A stretch of 64,000 nucleotides of DNA from Cadophora sp. MPI-SDFR-AT-0126. Taxonomy: Eukaryota > Ascomycota > Leotiomycetes > Helotiales > Ploettnerulaceae. The DNA lies in NCBI GenBank assembly GCA_020747065.1, contig JAGMVK010000019.1:558001-622000 (forward strand). Direction: 5' to 3'. The notes beneath the pieces are model-generated. The model saw nothing but the letters and a program-made list of their open reading frames with translations, made no database searches and was not told the origin of the DNA. Both the position numbers and the translations under genes were made by a program. Below are positions 11,590 to 21,094 of this stretch, in pieces; the first letter of the stretch is position 1, and every line of letters begins with the position of its first letter.

Positions 11590-12156
11590 CAGATTCACAG
11601 TAGTTCTGGGCGAGCAAGTGTGAAGACGAAAATTGACTGCTCGAACAACGATAGTAGTGAGATATATTCTTGAGTCGGAATAAATGCATGCTTCGAAGGA
11701 CACTCAGCTGAGAGCGCCTCATTTTCAGCTCCAGCAAGAAACCGTTTGCGCCAGCAAATCACCGCTCACTCTCAGCTGTGTGGCTTTCAGCCACTACACT
11801 AAGTGCAATGATCATCACATTTTGTTGGCCAATGTTTTGCAGTTCAATTTGATCTTTAGTAAGAGATTCTTACTTCTTCCAACGCGAAATCTCGATTGCT
11901 GTAGATATCGGTGGCTGTATGAGGGCAACCGAGCTTGGCAAACAGAGCTACAAGTTCTGGATAATAGGCGAGGAGAAACACTTTACAGCATAGTATCCAT
12001 ATCTGCAAGTTGTTTCTTTTCTGCTGTCTGTCGTAGCTGAATGCCAAGGCCCCATTTGTCTGCCGCCAAGGTGACTGCTGCCTACAGGATTTCCTACGTC
12101 TGAGACTTTGTATACCTGTTGGAATAGGCAGATATGGTCAGTGAAGTGGAACAGAA
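11590..12156. other. Intergenic, upstream of the ankyrin-CorA gene
   Basis: The stretch contains the probable 5' leader and promoter of the minus-strand gene ending at 6777. It has short open frames only, and I see no gene. Confidence 0.4.
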
Positions 12157-12235
12157 GGCTTGATGGTATAATGGCATTGCGCACAGCATACATATTTGAG
12201 CGCTGTGAGATACGAGTTCGATCCTCGTTCAGGCC
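12157..12235 (+). pseudogene. tRNA-like relic 1 (tRNA-Gln-type body)
   Basis: GGCTTGA at the start pairs with TCAGGCC at the end (7 bp, one G-U). A 5-bp T stem ACGAG/CTCGT encloses TTCGATC. An anticodon-arm stem CACAG/CTGTG is present, but its loop is 16 nt and lacks the invariant T33, so no normal anticodon or canonical intron can be placed. The D stem is imperfect. It is related to 12973-13050. It is a tRNA pseudogene or a tRNA-derived element head rather than a working tRNA. Confidence 0.5.
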
Positions 12236-12269
12236 CGTGACAAGGTGTTTACATTTTTGGCGGCGCATC

Positions 12270-12575
12270 TTTGGCGCCTCTGTTGTCTGCAGGTGGGATT
12301 TCCCTGGTGGATCTCTGCACTTCGAGATTCTGATAGATCTGATAGTACATGAGAAACATTGAACAACTTCTCTAATGTATCGAGGAATTGGTTTAAATCT
12401 TTCTCTTTTGATGCTTTTAACTTCCTTTCGAAGTTCGCGAATGTGGAGCTTCTGCCTTCGCTTAGGCCACCATCGAAATCAACACTAGCTTCGCCAATCA
12501 TCTGTTTTGCAGATCACTCTCCATCTCCCCAAGTAAAGATTTCCCCCGCATCTAGAAATTTGAACAGGCTCTGAG
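12270..12575 (-). pseudogene. Decayed protein-coding fragment, family unknown
   Basis: The minus strand encodes a protein-like stretch with plausible composition (FKFLDAGEIFTWGDGE, a stop, then MIGEASVDFDGGLSEG and FLDTLEKLFNVSHVLSDL). A TGA sits just after WGDGE, and the frame has no clear start or end. I do not recognise the family. It lies upstream of, and on the same strand as, the ankyrin-CorA gene, so it could be a lost exon or the remnant of a neighbour. It may be a gene relic between tRNA-like repeats. Confidence 0.3.
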
Positions 12576-12622
12576 GTACAATTGATAGAACCTATGGCTA
12601 AGAATGAATTGCCAAAAAAAAT

Positions 12623-12647
12623 TCAGTTTCGAGCCCTGATGAAGCCC
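12623..12647 (+). repeat. 3' fragment of the tRNA-Gln-like repeat
   Basis: TCAGTTTCGAGCCCTGATGA followed by AGCCC matches the T arm and 3' acceptor of the element at 12973-13050 in 22 of 25 positions. The 5' half is missing and an A-run precedes it. Confidence 0.5.
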
Positions 12648-12972
12648 TCCAACTCTGTGGTCCCTGCGTTCCAAAGCTCAAAGTGATCAGGTCGTGGAGA
12701 GGCGTTCTAGGGCTGCTGGTCATACGCGTTGGGCCATTCTTATCTGTATCCCCGGGAAATCGACCCTACTCATTCCATTCATGACCTTAGCTTCTTTCCC
12801 TTCTTTTGTCTTCGGCTCGCGCTAGAGTCATGGTAAGGTAATCCTACTTACGCAGTGAAGGTACGTTTCTCAATCCATATTCACTCCCCATCTAGCATCT
12901 ATTTCACTATCCTCCCCATCTACCCAAATAAGCACTTTCCTTCCATCGAACACCACTCCAACAACAAATAAA

Positions 12973-13050
12973 GGTTTCATGGTGTAATTGGTAGCACGCA
13001 CAGCACAGAGGAATACGCTGTGAGATTCAGGTTCAAGTCCTGATGAAGCC
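12973..13050 (+). pseudogene. tRNA-Gln-derived element with T-rich tail
   Basis: The acceptor GGTTTCA pairs with TGAAGCC. The D arm GTGT-AATTGGTA-GCAC and the T arm TCAGG-TTCAAGT-CCTGA resemble fungal tRNA-Gln. The anticodon stem CACAG/CTGTG closes a 14-nt loop without T33, so decoding looks impossible. About 60 bp of unrelated sequence follows, then a TTTTTG-repeat tail at about 13111-13140. A tRNA head, a short body and a simple-repeat tail is SINE-like, but a tRNA pseudogene is equally possible. Confidence 0.5.
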
Positions 13051-13342
13051 CAGCGACCCGAGCCGGGCAAGTCGTTGTACCTCTTTAGGCGCATCGACTT
13101 GTCTGGCAGGGTCAATTTTTGTTTTTGTTTTTGTTTTTCTTTTGACTATTTGGGAGTATGATTAGGCCATGTTGACCAAGGCGTTTGGAGTTCTTGTTTG
13201 GTTCGGCTAGTTGCACAGTCTTTAGTGGGGAGCTTTGTTTTGCATTTTGTGTTTAGACGAGTCTATCAGCGAACTTAAGAATGCAATTTTGTGTTAGATA
13301 GAGATCCGCGATATGAGAAAACAACTGATAGAATTCTTCATT

Positions 13343-15798
13343 TCAAACAGGGCTCTTGAACAACTCCTCAACACCAACCCCGCATCCCGTAATAATCTCC
13401 CACATCCCCCTCGCCTCGTCCTCACACTTCTTCGCCAACTCCTCCTGCCCAAGCGCTATATACGCCTCACTTGCAGTCTTCAAAGCTCCAAAACTTTCAA
13501 CGTTTACGATGCCCGTCCCCATCCCCATAGTGTCTAGACACGCTGAACCGTCCACCCCTCGCACCCCCACAAACCCAAAATTCCTTAATATTTTTATTGC
13601 ATACCTCACAACCTTCGCATGGTTCCCTTTCTCGCGATGCGCTTCCGTGAGCCAGATCGAAGGATGCACAAGTAGGAGTCGAGGAATCTCAGCGTAGATT
13701 TCAGGCTCGTGTAAGTCTTCGAGTTTGCGTGTGAGGCGCTCGATGGCTTTGATGGTGCTACTCGATACACAACCTCCACTAGCACCACCGTTTCGGTTTC
13801 CACTTTTCAGAGCGAGATCTTTAATCTTCTCGACCAGTTCCCTCCTCTGCACGTGCATCTCATCAGGAGATTTCGCCTCGGAAGTGCACAGCACACAATC
13901 ACATTCAAAGTCCCAATGCAGCGGGAACTCTTTCCTGCGCGTCAGGAAATGCGCTTCGGGTGCTAGGTACTGCTGTGTTAGTTCCGTGTTGGGCGGGATG
14001 TCGCTGTTTGCGCGGATGATCATCATGTCGCCGATGAAGGAGCGGGTTAGGTTCGGGAGGCACGAGTGGTTAATATAGGAGGCATGAATCCAGAGGCCGG
14101 TAGAGAGATGGCTGGGTTGTAGGTTTTGGGGGTGCGTTTTTTGGGAGGAGAGGTGGAATTGCAGGAGGGAGAGGGAGAGCCGGGGGCAGCTGAAGCAGTT
14201 TTTTAAGCGGATGGCTTCGATGAGAAAACTGAGAGTTGGAGGTCAGTCAGTAAGAGACTTCTCGAGATCACGAATAGGAGAGGGAATGGGGAATTGAGAG
14301 CCATACGAATCCACGACCGGCACCCCATCGACCATCTTGCCCTCCATCCCGGACCTCACATACCCACCAGCATCCAAATCCCAGAACTTTCCTTTCTCCC
14401 CACTCGCACCAGCTGCACTCCCAAAAAGCCTATCCCTTAACCTCAAAAACAGACCAGCCTGCGCCATCCTCTGCGTCCTCGAACTCGAATTGAAATTGTA
14501 CAACACCACTCCCTCAGCCCTATTCTCACTATATAGATCCGGCAAACAAAAAGCTTTCTCACATAACACCAAACTCCCCTTCTTGATGAAACCTGTCGAG
14601 AACAAACCACGGCCATGCGTACCTGCTGAGCGGACCTCGGTGCTACCGTCGTATGTCGCGTGATCGAGGTGGATGGTGCCAGAGATTACGGTTTGGACCA
14701 TGGAGGAAAAATCGTAGATTCCGGAGCTTTGCTCGTGAATCCGAGATGTGGCTCGGAGGAGCTCTTTCTGACTCTTAAGGTCGTAGGAGTTGAGTGCGAG
14801 GGCGGATTCGAAGTATGTCTTGCTTTCAGTGTAGAGACCTAGGGAGTAGGCGGCAAGTCCGGCGCAATGGTATGCTCGTAGGTCGGAGGGAGTTTCCGAG
14901 AGAGAGGAAAGTGCGTCCTTCTTTGCGGACAAGAATGATTTGGCAGTGAGGTTGGCGAAAGCACGTTTACGATACGTGTCTTTAAGGAATATAATATCCC
15001 CTAGAGGTGAGTTGTCAATCGCTTGGGTGTAGCTGTAAGCATTAGCTGGCTGTGACAGGACAACCTGTAACTCAGTGACCTACCATTCCACAGCCGAAGA
15101 ATACTTCTTCTTTAAGTACGCTTTATCTCCCGCATTCCTCCACTGAGCAGGAGTAATCTCTACACTTCCCGAAGCAAATTGCATGATCATCGACATGGTC
15201 GGATCATCGCCTCTCAGGACAGCGATATCTGAGGGGTGGTCAACTCGAATGACAAAATCTCCTTCGCCATTGTATTTACAATACGGCTCTTTGATGGCAA
15301 CTGTACTGTTGATAGGCAGAGAATATTGAGAACCACAATACAAGCTGTCTTCGAAACCAAGAACTAGCTTAGCCACGTCACCATCATCCCCCTCAATAAT
15401 CGTGATGACCTCCGAGCAGTGGTAAGGACGGACGATTGTCCTACCTGTGAGAAAACCGCCTCGGTGATGAGATTCGAGCTTCAGGTCTTTGAATGGGATC
15501 TGTGATTCGTTAAAACATTATGCTCGAGAAGTTATATGAAGGATTGTAATACCTTCTGGAGCTCGTCGAGCGACACGCTCGAAGGCGCATAAGCTATTGG
15601 AAGAACAAACTCTCTGATTACGGGCTCAGAGTTCTTCAAAAGATCGATGTTATTGTAGTGAACAGCGAGCAATTCATCTTTGGAGTGTTTTTGAATTGCA
15701 CTGTCTCCCTGGCCAGACGAGGACTCTTCGTAGATGCGTCTGTATTGATCTGGCGACAGCTCATATGAGCTGGTCTCTACTGCTTTGACGACCGTCAT
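13343..15798 (-). CDS. TPR and SET domain protein (putative lysine methyltransferase)
   Basis: Exons 15798-15553, 15499-15084, 15032-14307 and 14228-13343 give 757 residues with consistent phases. An N-terminal domain common to fungal TPR/SET proteins (SHHRGGFLTGRTI, then VAIKEPYCKYNG) comes first. TPR helices follow (QWRNAGDKAYLKKKYSSAVE, CYTQAIDNSPLG, AYHCAGLAAYSLGLYTESKTY). A SET domain starts at SAGTHGRGLFSTGFIKKG. Its NHSC signature lies in ASYINHSCLPN (residues 516-519), followed by ELTQQYL and the post-SET cysteines FECDCVLC. SET proteins methylate lysine using S-adenosylmethionine, but the substrate is unknown here. The C-terminal helical tail of ~180 residues resembles SMYD-like proteins. 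The third intron separates the two halves of the SET domain. Confidence 0.87.
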
Positions 15799-16175
15799 TT
15801 TAACATGAGCTGATATAGCAATGACATCTCTCGACTTATTTTACTCATCTGCTCAGATGGAGAAGTAGACACATATCATGTTTTAAAGACGCTGAGATCA
15901 CCCGGCCCGTCCGGCCGCCACTTGGCTGCGTGAAGAGGATTATAGACGAAACAAGCGGCATGGCGAGCAAAGAACATTCGCATATAACTGGGGTCCGGGT
16001 AAATATTCCACTCGCACCACGCATCATGTAAAAGGCACTAGTGGCCAGGCAGGTATTCTGGTGTCTCCTCCCAGAGGCGTCGAATTTTCGACCATGGGAA
16101 AGTTGAGGCCTTGACATGAACGCCCCTGATTGACAACTCACAGAGTATCCATTTGACAATGCGTGTTAAAAGATG
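15799..16175. other. Intergenic region
   Basis: It holds the 5' region of the TPR/SET gene and the 3' end of uroporphyrinogen-III synthase, both on the minus strand. No separate gene is visible. Confidence 0.4.
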
Positions 16176-17218
16176 TCAACATTGATTATTCTTCAAAAAT
16201 GTTGTGATGCCCATTTCCACCCCTTCAGGACTTGGCTTCTCAGCACAAACATCCGGTTCATATCCGAAGCAATTCCGCAAGAAATCCCTAGTAGTCGGCC
16301 CAATCGTAGCAACATACGTGCTGCTCGATCTCGGTTGGTCGAGCACTCTGACTTTGCCAGTCTCTGGATCTAGGCGACCCAATGCGCGAAGCATAGCTTC
16401 GCATCCCGTGGGCGAGAACACCACAACCCACCTCATGGGATTACCTTTGGTTTGTTCCAGTATGTCTACAAAGTCTTCTTCGAACGACTCCATGACGCCC
16501 GTTCCGTAGACTACCAATTCATCGACTTGTATACGGTGATCGTCTGCCAATGTGGGGTCCATCAGAGTCTTTGGTATGATGTCCCGTCTCTGCTCTCCTA
16601 CTAAGAACAAGAGTGGTGGCTTGACCTTTCGGTCTTGATACCATTGCCCATAATGGTCGAGCATGTAGTGCGCCAAAGCTTCCCCATTGCCCATGTCAGC
16701 ACCGAATATATTCAGTGGTGGACTCTGTGGTATAGCTCGGAGGGCTCGGGAGGTAGCAGGCCCAACGGTGTACAATGGGATATCTTGCAGATGAGGCCAT
16801 TGCGCATCGCCTGTCCCAATTGTCAGAGCTAATCGAAGGAGCTGTTCGTTTGCAGATCCGCACCTCTACCTTCCTCCACCAACTTCGCAAATGCCTCCAC
16901 CGCACGTTGGGATGTAAAGATCATGCCGCCATATGCCGACCCCAAATCTCTTCCAATCTGCTTGTTCTGCAGCAAGCTTTTCACGACATTGAGTCCTTGG
17001 TCGAGGAATTGATGCTCAAGAACTGGCACGAATGTGGGGTAAAATTGATCGGAGCCAGCTGTCGCTGTAGAGAATCGTTCTTCGTACCCATCATTTGGCG
17101 TTGATTTCGTTTTCAATAAAAGGACTGGTATAGAGCTTCCTGCTCCCTTGCCGGTGGTGGTCATCGTCGTCGCATTGTGATGTTGAGGGATGTTCAGAGT
17201 CGCGTCGAAGAATGACAT
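16176..17218 (-). CDS. hem4: Uroporphyrinogen-III synthase
   Basis: This is the fourth enzyme of haem biosynthesis: it closes hydroxymethylbilane to uroporphyrinogen III with inversion of ring D, and acts in the cytosol. Exons 17218-16870 and 16810-16176 give 327 residues. A start at 17164 (MTTTGKGAGS) would give 309 residues, closer to the yeast enzyme. Family blocks seen are VLLLKTKSTPNDGYEERF at the N terminus, GGMIFTSQRAVEAF, then after the intron YTVGPATSRALRAI, FLVGEQRRDIIPKTL, VVVFSPTGCEAML and VATIGPTTRDFLRN. The intron donor may be GTAGAG or GTGCGG 6 nt later; both keep the frame. The gene is divergent from Erv1 with about 330 bp between the starts. Confidence 0.93.
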
Positions 17219-17548
17219 CGTGAAGGCGGGGCAGGACTGATGTAAGCTACAAATCAGTGAGCTTAAACCTAGAGATACTGCAATGACAATGTCAATCCTA
17301 AGTAGGTTGAGTGGCATAACTGTTCAATGGATACTCTTCCATTGCAACGCTTGCCTTGAGCAAAAGTTTCTGAGACATGGAATAAAGAAGTAACTTCATA
17401 GGAAAGTCAATATTCCATCTGAGCCTCGGGTCGTGTCCGCCCGAGGCGGCCGACCAAACCGCGTTGACAAATCGAGAGCTTGAAGAGCTCGACATTTTTC
17501 GTCTTTCCTTACACTCCACCCATTTGTAGACTTTCTTTGGAAACAACA
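17219..17548. promoter_or_regulatory. Shared divergent promoter region of hem4 and erv1
   Basis: 330 bp separate the start codons of a haem-synthesis gene and a mitochondrial import oxidase gene transcribed away from each other. I see no TATA box placed convincingly for either. Co-regulation is an inference from the layout only. Confidence 0.4.
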
Positions 17549-18127
17549 ATGGCAGATGATACCCGGGAAAGAGAGACAGATTCAAGCCCCAGTGGGACTG
17601 CGCCAGCGCCTGTCAAAAAGTTCCCAAAAAATATCATTCTAGGGAAAGATGGCAAACCGTGAGCTTCATTTCCATGCTCACTTCCATACAACATTAGCTA
17701 ACCCGCCCAAAGCTGTAAAACGTGCAACTCCCTCCGGGACATGACATCCCTCTCCAAGAACCTAACCAAAGCCCCGGCCCCCCGGACAGACTGTCCGCCA
17801 GACGTCGAAGAGCTAGGCCGTTCCTCCTGGACACTCCTCCACTCCATAGCCGCAACCTATCCTGCGAAGCCCACACCCACAGAGCAGAGCCAAGTAAGCC
17901 AGTTCATGGGCTTATTTTCAAAGTTATATCCGTGTTGGGTCTGCGCCGAGGATTTCCAGGACTGGATGACGAAGAATAAAGTGCGGACGGAGAGTAGAGA
18001 GGAGTTCGGGCAGTGGATGTGTGAGGCGCATAATGATGTCAATAAGAAGCTTGGGAAGAAGGAGTTTGATTGCTCGAAGTGGGAGGAGAGATGGAGGACG
18101 GGCTGGAAAGATGGGAGGTGTGATTGA
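17549..18127 (+). CDS. erv1: Mitochondrial FAD-linked sulfhydryl oxidase Erv1
   Basis: Erv1 works in the mitochondrial intermembrane space. It reoxidises Mia40 during disulfide-coupled protein import and passes electrons to cytochrome c or oxygen through FAD. Exons 17549-17658 and 17713-18127 give 174 residues, close to the family norm. The shuttle pair CKTC (residues 38-41) lies in the flexible N terminus, right at the intron junction. The catalytic CxxC is in LYPCWVCAEDFQDW, with family blocks RSSWTLLHSIAATYP and WMCEAHNDVNKKLGK (FAD-binding helix) and a structural CSKW near the C terminus. No targeting presequence is seen, as expected for this protein. Confidence 0.94.
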
Positions 18128-18505
18128 GAGTGAGTGGTTACTAGCTTGTGTATAGTACATTTGACGTGTATATTATCATGATTTGGTGGGAGAAGGGGAC
18201 ATTGCACGGTGTTGGGAAGATGGATGGGAAAGGCGTTAAAAGATATGGAGACCGTTCTCAACTCAGAAAATGAATCTGACTTCCGCTCTATCTATTTCTT
18301 ATTGGTGAATTGAGTGCAGAGGAGATGCATGTGAAGCAGCAAGGCAAGGGAGTAAATAGTATATGGGAATCAATTGATCCGAGAAGATCCCGTCTACACA
18401 GACGAAACGCAACTCATATGAGCAAAAGCGACACCACTATTAAATGATACCAGACCAATGTGTTTCTCATGGCCAGTGCAACCACTACCTCTTGTGCCTC
18501 CCTCG
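18128..18505. other. Intergenic region between convergent genes
   Basis: This is the 3' flank of erv1 and of the orphan gene on the opposite strand. No feature is seen. Confidence 0.4.
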
Positions 18506-19268
18506 TTAGCAGGTGTAAATGACATCTCCACCAACATTCCCTAGTGCTGAGATTTTGCCACAAAAGTCCACGGAGCTGTCGCGACTGGAATAAGATGAGA
18601 CATAGTATGCTTCAGAAGTACTGTTCCACGACATATCTTTTAATGGCGTGTCAAGGGGAGGCTTGTCGATGGTGTATGTGAATGTGCCGTAGCCTACCAC
18701 TTTTTCGCCTAATGGAAGACTTCGGCATTGTACCAAACAAACAAATTGCAAATGTTGAGACCGCGAGACAAAACATTAGCTTCACAATGTCTACAGGCCT
18801 TATTACACCCCTTTCGATTTCCGTCTGTACCACCGCTGCACTTGAATTGAATTTGACATTCTCCTAGGCGCCAATTATTGGTGCTAAGAGGAGGTGATCG
18901 AAATTTTGATGGTACTTTGGAGGTTACCTTGAAGTCTGATGCCACTGATCATATCCAGGTCGCAATGAGTTAAGATTTTGGCATTCTGCGTCGCCGGGGA
19001 CTTCTTCGTTGGGGTCTTTGGAATACATAGTCGTGTTTGTCCATTTTGGCACCGCCGCCAACATCGCCAGGAACTCGTCTATTACAGTATTTGCTGAACC
19101 TTTTAGAATGACGTTCAGACCCATATATCTGCTGAAATTGTTGTACGGTTGATATCTTTTCGATAGACTGTGATTCCAAACCGTGCCGCTCTGGAACCGA
19201 TGCTGCCAGCCGTGGAACTCGCTAAACCACTTCGAGCACATTCCAACATCAAGACTTTTTGGAGTCAT
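18506..19268 (-). CDS. Hypothetical protein with conserved-looking cysteines
   Basis: A three-exon model, 19268-18928, 18883-18809 and 18719-18506, gives 209 residues with matching phases (introns 44 and 89 nt), ending at a TGA after DVIYTC. I do not recognise the family. Visible features are N-glycosylation-type sites (NHS, NFS, NTT, NST) and several cysteines (GMCSKW, ECQIQFKC, FCGKI, YTC), which suggest an extracellular protein, but no signal peptide precedes the first ATG. The true start may lie in an upstream exon. The last acceptor (CCGAAG) is weak, so the middle of the model is uncertain. It is convergent with erv1 and lies just downstream of the permease gene. Confidence 0.4.
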
Positions 19269-19367
19269 GGCAATAAAGAAGACTCAATTTCCTCTCATCT
19301 ATATTCTCGCCTATCTATCCAGATGACCTTATATCCCCAGATGCGTTACGCAAGGTCACACATCAAA

Positions 19368-21094
19368 TCACGCAAGCCAGAACCAAGCCTTCTGGAGCCA
19401 ATTCTTCGGCACACGAATCACTTCCATCTCCGCCAACTCGTCCATTTCCCTCTTCCCAGTCATGACATCAATATCTTCAATCTTCCTCGCAAACGGAGTG
19501 CGGAAGTAGATCTTATGCCCGAAATACAGCACCAAGAAGATAGGCAAGGTGATATAGGCAGCGAGGAAATCCGCAGCGTTGAACTCATTCGGCCAGAACA
19601 CCTGGAAGCCATTGGTGAGCGTTAGCAGCGTGATGACGAACAACACCGCATAAGTGGCATATGGCTGTAGCGGCGTCCTATAAGGCAGGACGTGCAGCAT
19701 ATTGTTGTACTCAAAGGCCTGACGGAAGCGGAGGTAGGTGATCATGACGACGATCCAGGCGATGAATCCCGAAATGGTACTGATATTCACGAACCAGTTG
19801 AACACCGTAGCGCCGGTATTCGATACGTTGAGGTAAGCCAGGAGGGAGAAAGCCCAGGTGAAGAGGACGGCGACGTATGGGACACCGCGCTTGTTTGTAA
19901 TGCTGAAGATCTTGGGTGCCTGCTTATTGAGAGACATCGAGTACAATACTCGGGATCCTGAGTAGAGGAAGGAGTTGCCAGCCGACCAAGCGGACGTCAG
20001 AATAGCCCCGTTGATCGCATGATTCAAACCTCCTATTCCAGCTCTCTGGATACCAATGACCCAGGGACTAGCACTTGCATTTCCAGCACCGAGCAGTCTA
20101 TCTTCGTCGGACGGAACGATGACACCGATTATGAATGATGCACAGCCATAGAAGAGCGCCAATCGCCAGATAAAGCGACGAGCAGCTTTTGGGATGTTCC
20201 GCCGAGGATCAACAGTCTCTCCAGCGGCGATGGCGATTAATTCTGGAGAGGTTATGAATGCGAAACCTGCCTTAACAAAGGCATGCCAATAGGCGAGGAA
20301 TTTTCCTGTGTTCCCTGGTGCCATATACGGCACGAATGCACCTGGTCGCTGCCAATATCTGAAGCCCAATCGATCGTGATTTGGACCGCCTCCGAAGAAC
20401 AGCACGACTCCGAGGATGATGAGCCCAATAATTGTGATCAATTTGATCGAAGCGAACCAGAACTCTGCTTCGCCGAAGAATGACACCGCTATGACGTTCA
20501 GAAGTAGGATAATTACCAGAACCATGGTGATCCATACAGCAACGGAGACAGGAGCGTTCCAATAATCCAAAACAATCGAGGCAGCACTAGCTTCAGCAGC
20601 AACGAGCATTGCGTAGGCGTACCAGTAGTTCCATCCAGCTGCGAATGCCAGTGAAGGATCCACGAAGCGTTCGACGAAGTAGGGGATGGAGATGCCCTTC
20701 ATAGGAAGATAGGTGACCATCTCTGCCAGGACGTTCATCACACACCAGACCACGAGAATCATGGACAGGTATCCCATGAACAGGGGAGCAGGCCCAGTCT
20801 CTGACAGAATACTGCCAGACCCAACGAAAAGACCAGTGCCAATTGCACCACCTAAAATACGTAAGTCTCGACACGAATTGGATTGTGTAAGGTCACCATA
20901 CCTAGTGCCAGAAATTGGATATGCCGACTCTTCAAACCGCGCTCGAGTTGATTGTGGCCTGTTGCCAGGTTGAACTCTGGGTTCTCCTGCTCCTCGGCCT
21001 TATAGCCATTGTCAAACTTTGGGTCCGTCTCTTTATCCATGGTTGGGTACGACATCTTCGAAACTTCCTCGAGATGTGGTTGATTGAGGCTCAT
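19368..21094 (-). CDS. Amino-acid permease, fungal YAT/AAT family
   Basis: This is a plasma-membrane amino-acid/proton symporter of the APC superfamily. Exons 21094-20902 and 20851-19368 give 558 residues. A hydrophilic N terminus of about 55 residues (many Glu, Asp, Lys) precedes HIQFLALGGAIGTGLFVGSG, the first membrane segment with the conserved GGAIGTGLF motif; the intron splits that motif. About 12 membrane segments follow. Family blocks are AAGWNYWYAYAMLVAAE, AGFAFITSPELIAIAAGE and TSAWSAGNSFLYSGSRVLYS, plus the C-terminal RTPFARKIEDIDVMTGKRE. Substrate specificity cannot be read from sequence alone. The length matches the family. Confidence 0.93.
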
